Under the pieces are notes generated by a model, which saw nothing but the letters and a program-made list of their open reading frames with translations, searched no databases and was not told the origin of the DNA. From positions 1 through 64,000 of the forward strand of contig NZ_JBLZFZ010000034.1 of assembly GCF_050753385.1 (NCBI RefSeq): a DNA stretch of 64,000 nt, read 5' to 3'. This DNA comes from Pantanalinema rosaneae. Lineage in GTDB: Bacteria; Cyanobacteriota; Cyanobacteriia; Leptolyngbyales; Leptolyngbyaceae. Below, in pieces: positions 51,475 to 60,424 of this stretch (position 1 is the stretch's first letter; every line of letters begins with the position of its first letter). Made by a program: the position numbers and the translations under genes.

Positions 51475-51835
51475 ACTTGCGGTTTTCCGACAACAGGCGA
51501 TTCTGAGTGATATAATCAAATCAGTAACAAATGTTCACAATTCTGGTTGCGCTGTAGAGCTTTTCCCATTGAAGCTGGACTTGCCATCAAGGTCATGCTT
51601 CGAGTCAGCTCATCTCAGTGAACCATCCCGCAACTTGACATTTGAATCTGGATTTGATCTTGCCTATTGACCTGTCACTGGCTCGGGTTAATCATCCCAG
51701 GATGACCGAATCCCATTTCTAATCGGCGCTTAATGGCTGACTCAGTCTGATTCGTTAGCCTGAGAGCAGGTCAGAGCAATTTTCAGCGCTTTCATCACTA
51801 AGCATTCACACAGACTGTTGATCTTGGGCGGTTCC
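51475..51835. other. Intergenic region upstream of the SDR gene
   Basis: About 360 bases. A consensus -10 hexamer TATAAT lies at 51510-51515 with CCGACA 18 bases upstream as a weak -35, so a promoter for the SDR-folE pair may start near 51522. Nothing else is seen. Confidence 0.4.
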
Positions 51836-52558
51836 ATGACTCCTCAAACAGAACGGTATGCCCTCATTACAGGGGCAAGTAGTGGTATTGGCAAAGCAAC
51901 TGCCCTAGCATTTGCCCAGGCAGGGATTCATCTGGCTTTAGTCAGCCGCAACCAAACGCAACTGCAACAGGTAGCGGAGCAAGCCACGACCTTTGGAGTC
52001 AAAGCTCACATCTATCCCGTCGATTTAGCTAACCTGACTCAGGTGCGGCAAACCATCGCCGCGATCGATCAGGAGTCCGCGATCGACATTCTGGTTAACA
52101 ATGCTGGCATGGCATATACCGGAGCCTTGGCAGAGATGTCGCTACCAGACTGGCAACAGGTGCTTGACCTGAACCTGACCAGCGTTTTTCAGTGCATTCA
52201 AGGAATTTTACCAGGAATGCGCCAACGGCAACGCGGCACCATCATTAATGTTGCTTCGATCGCCGGACATCAAGTTTTTCCGGATTGGGGGGCATACTGT
52301 GTCAGCAAATTCGGTTTAGTGGCTCTCTCCAAAGCCCTGGCAGCGGAGGAGCGTTCCCACGGCATTCGGGTAGTAACCATTTCTCCCGGCTCGGTCAATA
52401 CCCCACTTTGGGATACCACAACCGTTAATGCTGATTTCGATCGCACTCAAATGCTAACCCCAGAAATCGTGGCTCAGTCCATCCTCTACGCTGCCCTTTT
52501 ACCTGAAACGGCTGTGATTGAAGATCTGACACTCATGCCCAACGCTGGCACATTCTAG
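51836..52558 (+). CDS. Short-chain dehydrogenase/reductase
   Basis: A 240-residue classical SDR. The start is ATG 51836 (M-T-P-Q-T-E-R-Y-A-L), not the upstream TTG. Motifs are the NAD(P) loop T-G-A-S-S-G-I-G, N-N-A-G-M-A, catalytic Ser in V-A-S-I-A-G, and Y-x-x-x-K in Y-C-V-S-K. Its place after ado-aar-accA is conserved in several cyanobacteria, which hints at lipid or aldehyde metabolism, but the substrate cannot be read from sequence. folE follows 71 bases later. Confidence 0.9.
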   Translation: MTPQTERYALITGASSGIGKATALAFAQAGIHLALVSRNQTQLQQVAEQATTFGVKAHIYPVDLANLTQVRQTIAAIDQESAIDILVNNAGMAYTGALAEMSLPDWQQVLDLNLTSVFQCIQGILPGMRQRQRGTIINVASIAGHQVFPDWGAYCVSKFGLVALSKALAAEERSHGIRVVTISPGSVNTPLWDTTTVNADFDRTQMLTPEIVAQSILYAALLPETAVIEDLTLMPNAGTF

Positions 52559-52629
52559 TCCAGTTCAACTCATCGATCACTCAGCCGAGTTTGTCCACGT
52601 TCGTATCTCACTTACCTTCAACTTAACTT

Positions 52630-53337
52630 ATGACTATTGCTGCTTCCAACGGTGCCAACGGTGCGAAATCATCCTCACTGGAAACCGCGACCACCCTTCA
52701 GACCCGCCCCGATCGCAATACCCTGGACGGACACCAAGAACCCAAGCTCCATCCTCCCTCTGAAGCTGACCAAGCCGAGATGATGGATGCGGTCAGAACA
52801 ATTCTCTTAGGAGTTGGAGAAGATCCCGATCGTGAAGGTCTGCTGAAAACCCCGAAGCGGGTCGCAGAAGCTATGCGCTTCCTCACCAGTGGCTATCAGC
52901 AATCTTTGGAAGAACTGGTCAACGGTGCCATTTTTGACGAAGGTCATAATGAGATGGTGTTAGTGCGGGACATTAATGCCTTCAGTTTGTGCGAACACCA
53001 CATGCTACCGTTTATGGGTCGGGTTCATGTTGCTTACATCCCGAACCAAAAGGTAGTCGGTCTGAGTAAACTCGCCCGGATTGTGGAAATGTATTCCCGG
53101 CGCTTACAGGTGCAAGAACGGTTAACTCGGCAAATTGCGGAAGCCGTACAGACCATCCTGGAACCTCAAGGGGTCGCCGTTGTCATGGAAGCCAGCCACA
53201 TGTGCATGGTGATGCGGGGGGTACAGAAGCCCGGTTCCTGGACGGTGACTAGCGCCATGGTTGGCGTGTTTCAAGAGGATCAAAAGACACGGGAAGAATT
53301 CCTCAATTTGATTCGCCACCAACCATCGTTCTGGTAA
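52630..53337 (+). CDS. folE: GTP cyclohydrolase I
   Basis: Converts GTP to dihydroneopterin triphosphate, entering folate and pteridine synthesis. The protein is 235 residues. The first 45 residues are a Ser/Thr/Asn-rich extension, followed by the catalytic domain with zinc ligands in S-L-C-E-H-H and S-H-M-C-M-V-M-R-G, plus P-N-Q-K-V-V-G-L-S-K. A terminator follows at 53372. Confidence 0.97.
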   Translation: MTIAASNGANGAKSSSLETATTLQTRPDRNTLDGHQEPKLHPPSEADQAEMMDAVRTILLGVGEDPDREGLLKTPKRVAEAMRFLTSGYQQSLEELVNGAIFDEGHNEMVLVRDINAFSLCEHHMLPFMGRVHVAYIPNQKVVGLSKLARIVEMYSRRLQVQERLTRQIAEAVQTILEPQGVAVVMEASHMCMVMRGVQKPGSWTVTSAMVGVFQEDQKTREEFLNLIRHQPSFW

Positions 53338-53371
53338 GCCAACGATCGCCGTCAAATTAAATCTCTAACAG

Positions 53372-53412
53372 AGCAGGAGTAGCCACGATCGCAGGCACTC
53401 CTGCTTTGCTTT
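53372..53412 (+). terminator. Intrinsic terminator of folE
   Basis: AGCAGGAGT (53372-53380) pairs with ACTCCTGCT (53397-53405), followed by TTGCTTT. It overlaps the end of the convergent small gene. Confidence 0.8.
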
Positions 53413-53659
53413 ATGAACCCGCTTCTTCTTGCAGCAATTTGTCTTTGGAGTCAGCCCAGTAAGCGCTGTAGGTGTAGACCTCCTGGTTGCCCTTCTCCTC
53501 CGTTGCCCAGCGATAGATAGCTGAATTGGGGTCAACACCAATCTCTAACAGTTTCGCCCCCATATAGTATTCCATCTGGCGTTTCGTCATATCCTTTAAC
53601 GCTGGCGGTTTCCGTTTATCAACAGTACGCGACAAGTGCGCCTGCGTATGCTTTGCCAT
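53411..53659 (-). CDS. Small conserved protein of unknown function
   Basis: 82 residues, soluble, charged. The N-terminus is basic (K-H-T-Q-A-H-L-S-R-T-V-D-K-R-K-P-P) and is followed by a helical part (K-R-Q-M-E-Y-Y-M-G-A-K-L-L-E) and an acidic tail. GAGGAG lies 9 bases before the ATG, a strong translation signal. I recognise no family; it looks like a conserved cyanobacterial protein. It converges on folE and shares its terminator region. Confidence 0.7.
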   Translation of the reverse strand: MAKHTQAHLSRTVDKRKPPALKDMTKRQMEYYMGAKLLEIGVDPNSAIYRWATEEKGNQEVYTYSAYWADSKDKLLQEEAGS

Positions 53660-53829
53660 AACCGATTGCTCCTCATGTACAATGCCATTTCCCTGGCGTT
53701 ATTTAGCGTAGCGTACACGCCCAGAGATAGATCATGGAGGTACTTCCTTCCCCAACCAATTGATGTCTCTTCAACTCAATAAGTTGGTTTTTCCAGCACT
53801 TCTGTCAGTCTTTTGAATCGTTGGATGAC

Positions 53830-54312
53830 TTAACTTGGGGGATAGTAACGTTCCAATATCTGCTGAATCAACTGCTGAGATACACGAAATGTGGTTTGCT
53901 GTAGTTGCTCTAATACAGCAGGCAAATCGAGCCAACCTAATCTACCGGCTTCTTCCAAAATTCCTAATACCCCAATTACCCGTAAACCACGCGATCGAGC
54001 AATTCGTCGTCCAACGATCTCATCAACAATCAGGCAATCTGCCCCAAGCTGTTCAACAAGTAAAATGGCTGATTGTTCTCCCCAATCGAGAACTTCCAAT
54101 TCGGCATCTGGTTGCAGATAAACTGATTGAATTTTTAACCAAGCAGGTGGTTGAGCGATCCATTGCTGTACTTGACTAGGCGAACGCACATCGGCTAACT
54201 CATCTTGAATGGCTTGAGAAATCACGACCTCACCATAAAGCTGAGGCAACAGACCAATCTGTCCAATTAAAATTAAGTAACAGATGGGTGAAGTATCCGC
54301 AACCACAATCAT
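53830..54312 (-). CDS. PIN-like toxin, DUF3368 family
   Basis: 160 residues of the DUF3368 branch of PIN-domain nucleases. Acidic active-site residues are visible in V-A-D-T-S-P (D6) and D-C-L-I-V-D-E (near 95), followed by the R-R-I-A-R-S-R-G-L-R-V-I-G-V-L-G-I-L signature. It overlaps the antitoxin gene by 4 bases, the usual antitoxin-first toxin-antitoxin order. It presumably cleaves RNA when freed from the antitoxin; the target is unknown. Confidence 0.88.
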   Translation of the reverse strand: MIVVADTSPICYLILIGQIGLLPQLYGEVVISQAIQDELADVRSPSQVQQWIAQPPAWLKIQSVYLQPDAELEVLDWGEQSAILLVEQLGADCLIVDEIVGRRIARSRGLRVIGVLGILEEAGRLGWLDLPAVLEQLQQTTFRVSQQLIQQILERYYPPS

Positions 54313-54590
54313 GCTAGCAACTTGCCTGCATTCCTCAGTTGCTCATGAGTTCGGCAATCTGCTTCTAGTTCAGATTGATCGTAGTGAAGGAATATGCCTT
54401 TTTGTTTGAGCCAGGCATCCACTTCTAGACGGGTTGCAAAACCAAGTAGTTGCCGTACCTTTCCTGCACTAATAACTTCATCTTGGTAGGCTTGAACAAC
54501 AACCATCTCCAAGATTTGACGTTCCAAACTGCCCCATTTGGCAGCTAAATCACGGGCAATGTCATCGGGCAGAGCAATTTCGATTTGCAT
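54309..54590 (-). CDS. UPF0175 family antitoxin
   Basis: 93 residues with the UPF0175 pattern: an I-A-L-P-D-D-I start, then helices with A-Y-Q-D-E-V-I-S-A-G-K-V-R-Q-L-L-G and D-A-W-L-K-Q-K-G-I. The helix-turn-helix-like part suggests DNA binding and autoregulation. It pairs with the DUF3368 toxin that overlaps its stop codon, and lies 70 bases from tRNA-Thr. Confidence 0.88.
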   Translation of the reverse strand: MQIEIALPDDIARDLAAKWGSLERQILEMVVVQAYQDEVISAGKVRQLLGFATRLEVDAWLKQKGIFLHYDQSELEADCRTHEQLRNAGKLLA

Positions 54591-54660
54591 TTCTTTCGAA
54601 CGTTGCTGGTATGAATGCTGCCTACCATGCTAGCGTATCGCTTAGAACGAACAAACTAAG

Positions 54661-54732
54661 AGCCCTTGACGAGGATTGAACTCGTGACCTCACCCTTACC
54701 AAGGGTGTGCTCTACCACTGAGCTACAAGGGC
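54661..54732 (-). tRNA. tRNA-Thr (GGT)
   Basis: The 72-base minus-strand sequence folds as a cloverleaf. The acceptor GCCCTTG pairs with CAAGGGC. The anticodon stem CACCC/GGGTG holds loop TTGGTAA (anticodon GGT), and the T-arm contains GTTCAATCC. CCA is not encoded. Confidence 0.95.
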
Positions 54733-54798
54733 AAAAGACCAAACAGAAAGGTAAAAGCAATTTCAGCAATCACTTCTACCTCTTGCTGGTTACGTGGA

Positions 54799-54880
54799 TG
54801 GGCCGGGCTGGATTTGAACCAGCGTAGGCGTAGCCAGCGGATTTACAGTCCGCCCCCATTAACCACTCGGGCACCGACCC
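54799..54880 (-). tRNA. tRNA-Tyr (GTA)
   Basis: An 82-base class II tRNA on the minus strand. The acceptor GGGTCGG pairs with CCGGCCC, the anticodon loop is CTGTAAA (GTA), there is a long variable arm, and the T-arm contains GTTCAAATCC. It lies 66 bases upstream of tRNA-Thr on the same strand, so the two may be co-transcribed. Confidence 0.95.
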
Positions 54881-55093
54881 GCTCACCCACGGATATTGAT
54901 AGTAACGGAGAGAGTGGGTAAATTGCAAGCCCAATCCGCCATTTTTTTGAAAAAAGTTGCCGTGATCGCTCCAACCCCTTGTAGCAGAGGACTTTACAGA
55001 TTTCCTGAGTACAATTCGCTACTACCTGCCTATTCAAGGCAGAATGGGTAATACAGCAAACAATTCAACATCCAGGTTTTGTGGCGAACCTCC

Positions 55094-55483
55094 ATGCTCG
55101 ATGAGATATTCCCCTTCAGAATTGTGTTTGACCCCACCGCGATCGCCGGGGCTACCCTCTGGTCACTGGCGTTATATCTGGGACTATCTCCCGTCAGCCA
55201 TTGGGTGATGGAACAACTGAATCGGTGGTTTAACTTTGCCGAGCGATCGCTCTACACATCAGAAGCCGAATTTGAACGCACCCGCAAAGGTCGAGAAGCC
55301 CAAAATGCCTTTTATGCATCACTATTTAGCATCGTGCCGTTCTTGGTACTGGGGGGCTTTTGCAACTATGGTGTTGAACTCACGCTAGGGCAAAGTTGGG
55401 CAATTAGCATGGGGATGCTTGCCTGTGTCGCCTGCGGTATTTATGAATTGGGACGGCGGGATGGTCAGCCCCCTCAGGAGTAA
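55094..55483 (+). CDS. Cyanobacterial membrane protein of unknown function
   Basis: 129 residues from ATG 55094 (M-L-D-E-I-F-P-F-R). Three hydrophobic stretches are seen: about 17-35 (A-I-A-G-A-T-L-W-S-L-A-L-Y), 77-95 (F-Y-A-S-L-F-S-I-V-P-F-L-V-L) and 100-118. A charged loop lies between the first two (E-F-E-R-T-R-K-G-R-E). I recognise no family. It converges on the SH3 protein gene with 10 bases between stops. Confidence 0.75.
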   Translation: MLDEIFPFRIVFDPTAIAGATLWSLALYLGLSPVSHWVMEQLNRWFNFAERSLYTSEAEFERTRKGREAQNAFYASLFSIVPFLVLGGFCNYGVELTLGQSWAISMGMLACVACGIYELGRRDGQPPQE

Positions 55484-55493
55484 CTGACTGACG

Positions 55494-56273
55494 TTATTGA
55501 ATTTGCACTGAGAACGCATAATTGTAGCCCCGGAAGTTAGAGTCGAGTTGAAAAATGTATTCTCCGGTTTGGGTGGCTTGACCAGACCAATCGGTGCGGC
55601 GATCGTCCGGGTCTTCGGTCAAATATTTGCCATTGGGGGCAATCACGGCTGGAAACGCTCCGGCTTCACGGGTGACCGTAATCGTTTGTCCTTGTTTAGC
55701 TTGCAAGACATAGCGATGAGAGCCTGTGCCAATGAAGCGATCGCGAATCATCACCTGATCCTGCCCCGCCGCAAAACTCACCTGTTCTAGCTTCTGGTTG
55801 CAGCCGGTTTCTGTGCGGTTCTTGGCAATCCAGCCGGACATCGGCACACTAATTTGCAACCAACCATCCTGTTCGCGCTCCACCGTTACGAACTCCCCAT
55901 TCCGCAAAGTTCCGACAATCTGACTCCCTTCTGTGGTCGGTTGAGAGCGGATATTCAATGGCGCGTCTGGATCATTAACCTTTGCCATCGTCATTTCACA
56001 GGACTTGATTTGCCGAGAAGCCGTTGGCGCACTGGCGGAAGTAGCTCCAGGCGTAGCGACCTGAGGGGAAGATAGCGTAGTCGGGGTAGGTGGAGAACCA
56101 GAAGGAGCAGCCGTCGCCGGAGGAGAGATGGTTGGGACAGCGCTCACCTCAGCCGAGGGGGTAATAGTGGGCATGGTGCGAGGTGAAGATTGCACTACGG
56201 TATAGGTAATGCCTGCGATCGCGGCGAGGGAAGCAGCACCAGCAAGAAAGGGAACAGACGACTGGAATTTCAT
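55494..56273 (-). CDS. Exported SH3-domain protein A
   Basis: 259 residues from ATG 56273. An N-terminal signal or anchor helix (about 9-28) is followed by a Pro/Ser/Thr/Ala-rich linker (30-90). A bacterial SH3 domain comes next (about 93-155, L-N-I-R-S-Q-P, I-V-G-T-L-R-N-G-E-F, G-W-I-A-K-N). A C-terminal domain of about 95 residues ends G-E-Y-I-F-Q-L-D-S, resembling a pre-peptidase C-terminal (PPC) type fold. Such domains bind the cell wall. It is the first of two paralogous SH3 genes on this strand. Confidence 0.82.
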   Translation of the reverse strand: MKFQSSVPFLAGAASLAAIAGITYTVVQSSPRTMPTITPSAEVSAVPTISPPATAAPSGSPPTPTTLSSPQVATPGATSASAPTASRQIKSCEMTMAKVNDPDAPLNIRSQPTTEGSQIVGTLRNGEFVTVEREQDGWLQISVPMSGWIAKNRTETGCNQKLEQVSFAAGQDQVMIRDRFIGTGSHRYVLQAKQGQTITVTREAGAFPAVIAPNGKYLTEDPDDRRTDWSGQATQTGEYIFQLDSNFRGYNYAFSVQIQ

Positions 56274-56386
56274 AAAAATAACCAATAGAGAGATTCGAGA
56301 AACAGCCTTAGCCGTAGTTGATAGCCATACGCTCTAATTACTCTGTTACATCGATCTGACCTAAAAAAACGGACGAATTCAAGAAT

Positions 56387-57094
56387 TTAATGTTTCGATC
56401 GTGCCTCTAGACCGCTATTCGTTTTTTGCGCTTGAACCTGAATTGCCTGCCGGACGATCGGCGTTAATTTAGCTTTCCAAAACCGATTCTCTGGAAAGTC
56501 TTTAACTGTATTCATCACATCCTGCCAGCGACCATCCCGTAGGGCAGTTTGAGCTTTGTAAAACTGGGCTTCTGCCCGTTGCCAATCCTGTTGCCACTGG
56601 TTGAGCGCCGTTTGCGCGTCCGGATAAATCGGACTATCGGCAGGTACCATTTTTGCCAACGCGATCGCCGCCGTTAGATTCCCATTCTGGTAATGTTCCG
56701 TCGCTGTAGCAAAAGCCCGATTGCCCTGATCAGAAATTGGAGAAATTGCCCCAGAAAGCTGGGCTTCCGTTGGCAGCACACAACTCGTGACGGTGTATTC
56801 TTTGTAAACCCAACCATCGGTGGGAGTGCTAATGCGTAACCAGCCCTGATTTTCATCCACCACCGTCAGGAGCGTACCATTGTTAATCTTGCCGATGATG
56901 TTATCACTCGCCACAACAGGACTGGAGCGAACATTCAGCGGTGGGTTGGGATCGGTCGCGATCGTCTGACACACCATGGCAGCAGCGGTAGTTTGGGAGG
57001 TGTGGCGTTGCCAAACTAATAGACTCATGCCCGCGATTGCACTCAGAACTGCTGCACCTACTCCTACCCCAAATGCTTTGGGATTGTGCTTCAT
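56387..57094 (-). CDS. Exported SH3-domain protein B
   Basis: 235 residues. A membrane or signal helix (8-28) is followed directly by an SH3 domain (about 40-105, L-N-V-R-S-S-P-V, I-I-G-K-I-N-N-G-T, D-G-W-V-Y-K-E). The C-terminal half is helical with repeated A-x-Y/F-x-K patterns, like tetratricopeptide helices (about 125-220). Its SH3 part is clearly related to that of protein A, including the matching Cys before and after the domain, so the pair arose by duplication. The kinase and glycosyltransferase genes lie upstream on the same strand. Confidence 0.8.
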   Translation of the reverse strand: MKHNPKAFGVGVGAAVLSAIAGMSLLVWQRHTSQTTAAAMVCQTIATDPNPPLNVRSSPVVASDNIIGKINNGTLLTVVDENQGWLRISTPTDGWVYKEYTVTSCVLPTEAQLSGAISPISDQGNRAFATATEHYQNGNLTAAIALAKMVPADSPIYPDAQTALNQWQQDWQRAEAQFYKAQTALRDGRWQDVMNTVKDFPENRFWKAKLTPIVRQAIQVQAQKTNSGLEARSKH

Positions 57095-57264
57095 ATCATC
57101 ACTCTACGAGATGCATCTATAGCGTTAAGATGCCCTACTTCACGCCATTAAATTGACTTCAGAGAAAACTTGTCGTTATTCAGCAAATTTTCTCTCGCTC
57201 CACACTCCACAATGATTCTCATAGTAGCTGATTCGGAATCGAGCGGACTGAGTGGGAGGATACC

Positions 57265-58347
57265 TTACTGGGTTTGAAAAAAGTTAATTACGGCTTGTGC
57301 GATCGTCTCGTTGCCATTGCCAGGGACAGAATTGGGCTGGCGAGCTGCCTGAAGGGGTTGCTGTAAAAATTGCCAATCTCCCGTAAAAAACTCGGCGGGT
57401 GAGAGAATTTGATGCGGGACATGCTGCTGAATGCCTTCAATTAATACGGATGCTTCCGCAAAATCATCCCGCGTGATGGACAGAATGGGTAGATTTAAGC
57501 GGCACGCCTCAGAGAAGGTGCTGTAGCCTGGTTTTGACATCATCCGTCCACAAATCGGCATCAAATCCACCGGACGATACTGATGATCCGTTATCCGGAG
57601 CAGATTGGGAAGATCGGGTGCATTGCGATCGAAGGTAATAAATTGCCAATCAGGAAACTGCTGCACATTCTGGTACGGAATTTGTTCTAATCCCAACCCA
57701 CCAAAGGTCATGAGAATCGTTTGTTCCTGTGGAGTTTTAATCCCCCATGTTTGCCGCAATTCCTCCACTGAGTAACGGGGTGTCCCGCCAGTAAACCCCA
57801 CATCCTGCACCTGCGGAAACGCAGTCATCGGTTCATGTAAGGGCAGGCGAAATAAGCGATCGCACTGCTGAAAGCAATCGGCAATCCAATCCGCGATCGC
57901 GATAAATCCGCCTCCCCAGGGACGATAGATAAAATCCCAACCAAAGTTACTCATCATCCACACTGGCACACCAGCCGCATGGGAGATCGGCACAGCCAGG
58001 GGAGGAATATCCGCTAACACTAAACCCACCCGATTCTGCCGAATAAAATTGACCTCTGAAGCGATCAGGCGGTGCTGCTGCGCTTTGATTTGTTGCAACT
58101 TTTCCAGGGTGGCAGGCTGATCCATCTTCAAACTATCACTCTGCACCACCCCCACATCAAAAGCCCGGGGACGCAGAATGAAATCCCCCGGAATATAAGC
58201 CTCCAGCAACCATCGGGGAGCCGTTGTCACCAAAATCAGCAACATCTCTGGGCATAACCGTTGCATCTCTGCCACCACAGCGGCGGCTCGGGTCGCATGT
58301 CCAAAGCCATGATTGGTAATTGCGATATAGAGAATTGGTTGCGGCAT
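57265..58347 (-). CDS. MurG-like glycosyltransferase
   Basis: 360 residues from ATG 58347 (M-P-Q-P-I-L-Y-I-A-I-T-N-H-G-F-G-H-A). The frame start at 58410 adds 21 residues that overlap the kinase gene and is unlikely. Features are the N-terminal G-F-G-H-A-T-R loop and the C-terminal nucleotide-sugar region M-S-K-P-G-Y-S-T-F-S-E-A, as in the GT-B fold of MurG and related enzymes. Donor and acceptor are unknown. It follows the kinase gene by about 40 bases, so they may be co-transcribed. Confidence 0.85.
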   Translation of the reverse strand: MPQPILYIAITNHGFGHATRAAAVVAEMQRLCPEMLLILVTTAPRWLLEAYIPGDFILRPRAFDVGVVQSDSLKMDQPATLEKLQQIKAQQHRLIASEVNFIRQNRVGLVLADIPPLAVPISHAAGVPVWMMSNFGWDFIYRPWGGGFIAIADWIADCFQQCDRLFRLPLHEPMTAFPQVQDVGFTGGTPRYSVEELRQTWGIKTPQEQTILMTFGGLGLEQIPYQNVQQFPDWQFITFDRNAPDLPNLLRITDHQYRPVDLMPICGRMMSKPGYSTFSEACRLNLPILSITRDDFAEASVLIEGIQQHVPHQILSPAEFFTGDWQFLQQPLQAARQPNSVPGNGNETIAQAVINFFQTQ

Positions 58348-58388
58348 TGCTGTCCTGATCAGTAAATGGCTGGACGTTGATTCAGACG

Positions 58389-60059
58389 CTAATGCAGATC
58401 GGCATCCCACACACCGATGTAGATACGATCGCGTTCATTGCGTTCAATCACTCCTTTTAAATTACCTTTCCTGAAGGAATAGTTATTCGATCGCCATTGC
58501 CACACATCCATCAATCCCTGGGTGATCGTGCGATCCATCTTGCCATCTAACATTGCCGTCAAGGTTGTTTGCATGACTGAGCGATCGATAGCTTGCGAAA
58601 ACGAGGCTTCACTTTGGCGCACCTTACCCGTATCGTTGTCATACAGAAATCCCAATGTGACTTGATTGGGCATTAACTCATATAAGACCGATCGCGTATT
58701 GCCCCAATACCCATAGCTGGATTTAGTCGGCTCCCCTAGCTGTTGCCGAATGGCATCCTCTGGAGTTCCAGTGGGAAAACCAGGGACATTAGGTACATCG
58801 ACAGGTAACGCATCCGTAGGATTCTGCATTGCCATAGGAGTTCCAGACACCTGAGGAGGTGGGGTTGGCACAGACACCGGCTGAGTCGGACTCGGGGTGG
58901 GTGTTGGTAGCGCTGGAGGCTCGCTGGCAACCACCGACGGTAGTGGAGTTGGGGATGGCTGTCGCACCACGGGTACCGAGTCAATTGGATCTGTGGTTTG
59001 ACGGGAGTAAAACCAAGCCGCTCCTGCACCCGTTGCCACTGCACTCCCGATCGCGGCTAAGCCAACCCAGAGCCAGGGTGATACACGGCTGGATGGCAGG
59101 CTAGGAGGAGGTAAAACTTGCGCTGCCGTACCATTGCCAGCCTGAGGAGAGTAGTAACCCGGACTAATCGCCACGGTTGCCATCCTTGAGGTCGGTGTTT
59201 GCTGCCCAGGCGGCTCGCCAGTGGTCGGCATTTTTACCTTAAAGTCTGACTCGGGTAACAGGGTCAGCCATTCAGCGATCGTTGCCGGACGATATTGCAC
59301 ATCCACCGCCATGCCTTGCATCACGGCTTGGTTAACGGCAGCACTCAACTCAGGGCGTAAATCACGCGGAGCTGGCATTGGTTGGCGATCGCGCAGGACT
59401 GAAGCCACGGGTACGGCGGCGGTCAACAGAGCATACAAGGTTGCCGCTAACCCATATACATCCATAGCCGGAGTACGTTTTGCCTGCGCCATATATTGCT
59501 CGATCGGGGCATAGCCCGCCGAAATGATGCTGGTGTGGGTTTGGGTCGCACCCAGGGTAAATTCTCTGGCAATACCAAAGTCAATGAGCACGACATCTTG
59601 AGTGCCATCGCGCCACATAATATTTTGGGGTTTGACATCCCGGTGTAATAACCCGCTTTGATGCACCACTTGTAAGGCTGCCGCAATTTGCCGAATATAG
59701 TGAATCGCCGTAGTTTCTGATAATGGGCGATCGGGAAACACCACCTCCTCTAATGTTTTCCCCGGGATATATTCCATCACTAAATAGGGCAATCCATCTT
59801 CAAGAAAGAAATCATTGACTTGCACAATGTTGGGATGCAGACATAATGCCAGTCGTCGCCCTTCATCCTGGAATTGCCGTTGGATCAGATCAAATTCTCC
59901 GGTGGCTTGAGAAGCAGGATTCAAGGTTTTAACTACAACGATTTTTTGCAGGTAATGATGGGTGGCTCGAAATGTAATGCCAAACCCACCTTGACCCAAG
60001 ACCTGATCGAGTGTGTATTTACCACCTTGTAATACTTGACCAACAAAGGCGTTGTTCAT
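58389..60059 (-). CDS. Membrane serine/threonine protein kinase
   Basis: A 556-residue Hanks-type kinase. Catalytic domain 14-275: glycine loop L-G-Q-G-G-F-G, Lys44, H-R-D-V-K-P-Q-N with D141, and D-F-G at 160-162. One membrane helix (about 330-353) follows. A Pro/Thr/Ser-rich linker leads to a C-terminal domain of about 140 residues (G-T-P-E-D-A-I-R-Q-Q-L-G-E-P, S-V-L-Y-E-L). This outer domain is likely the sensor; its ligand is unknown. Co-location with two SH3 proteins and a glycosyltransferase suggests an envelope-related role, which is inference. Confidence 0.93.
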   Translation of the reverse strand: MNNAFVGQVLQGGKYTLDQVLGQGGFGITFRATHHYLQKIVVVKTLNPASQATGEFDLIQRQFQDEGRRLALCLHPNIVQVNDFFLEDGLPYLVMEYIPGKTLEEVVFPDRPLSETTAIHYIRQIAAALQVVHQSGLLHRDVKPQNIMWRDGTQDVVLIDFGIAREFTLGATQTHTSIISAGYAPIEQYMAQAKRTPAMDVYGLAATLYALLTAAVPVASVLRDRQPMPAPRDLRPELSAAVNQAVMQGMAVDVQYRPATIAEWLTLLPESDFKVKMPTTGEPPGQQTPTSRMATVAISPGYYSPQAGNGTAAQVLPPPSLPSSRVSPWLWVGLAAIGSAVATGAGAAWFYSRQTTDPIDSVPVVRQPSPTPLPSVVASEPPALPTPTPSPTQPVSVPTPPPQVSGTPMAMQNPTDALPVDVPNVPGFPTGTPEDAIRQQLGEPTKSSYGYWGNTRSVLYELMPNQVTLGFLYDNDTGKVRQSEASFSQAIDRSVMQTTLTAMLDGKMDRTITQGLMDVWQWRSNNYSFRKGNLKGVIERNERDRIYIGVWDADLH

Positions 60060-60424
60060 GAATCCTCGACAACGACATCAACCTCTAAGCAACTTGACCA
60101 AAATTGCTTGTTCACAACAAAAATCGGCGCTTGGCGCAGAGATACTCCCACCTTTCGCTAAGATACCGTCTGTTTCCCAGAAGCGACATCTTTAATCAGA
60201 CAACTTCTCAGAGACTTTAGCTTTAATGGCAAGTTTTCGGACAGTTTATTTGGCGATCGCATTTACTCTCGCAGTACCTTAATTTGGAGGAACTGATAGC
60301 CACCGAATTTGCCCATTGTGGCACGTTACCCAGGTCGCGATCGGTTCCCCCCACTGCGATGTCATTGGCAAGCGGGGACGATTAATTGCAGAATAAAGGC
60401 AGTTCATTGCCCTGAGGTTGGTTC
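60060..60424. other. Divergent promoter region, kinase and tldD
   Basis: About 365 bases without a gene, repeat or clear terminator. It presumably holds promoters for both divergent genes. Confidence 0.45.
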
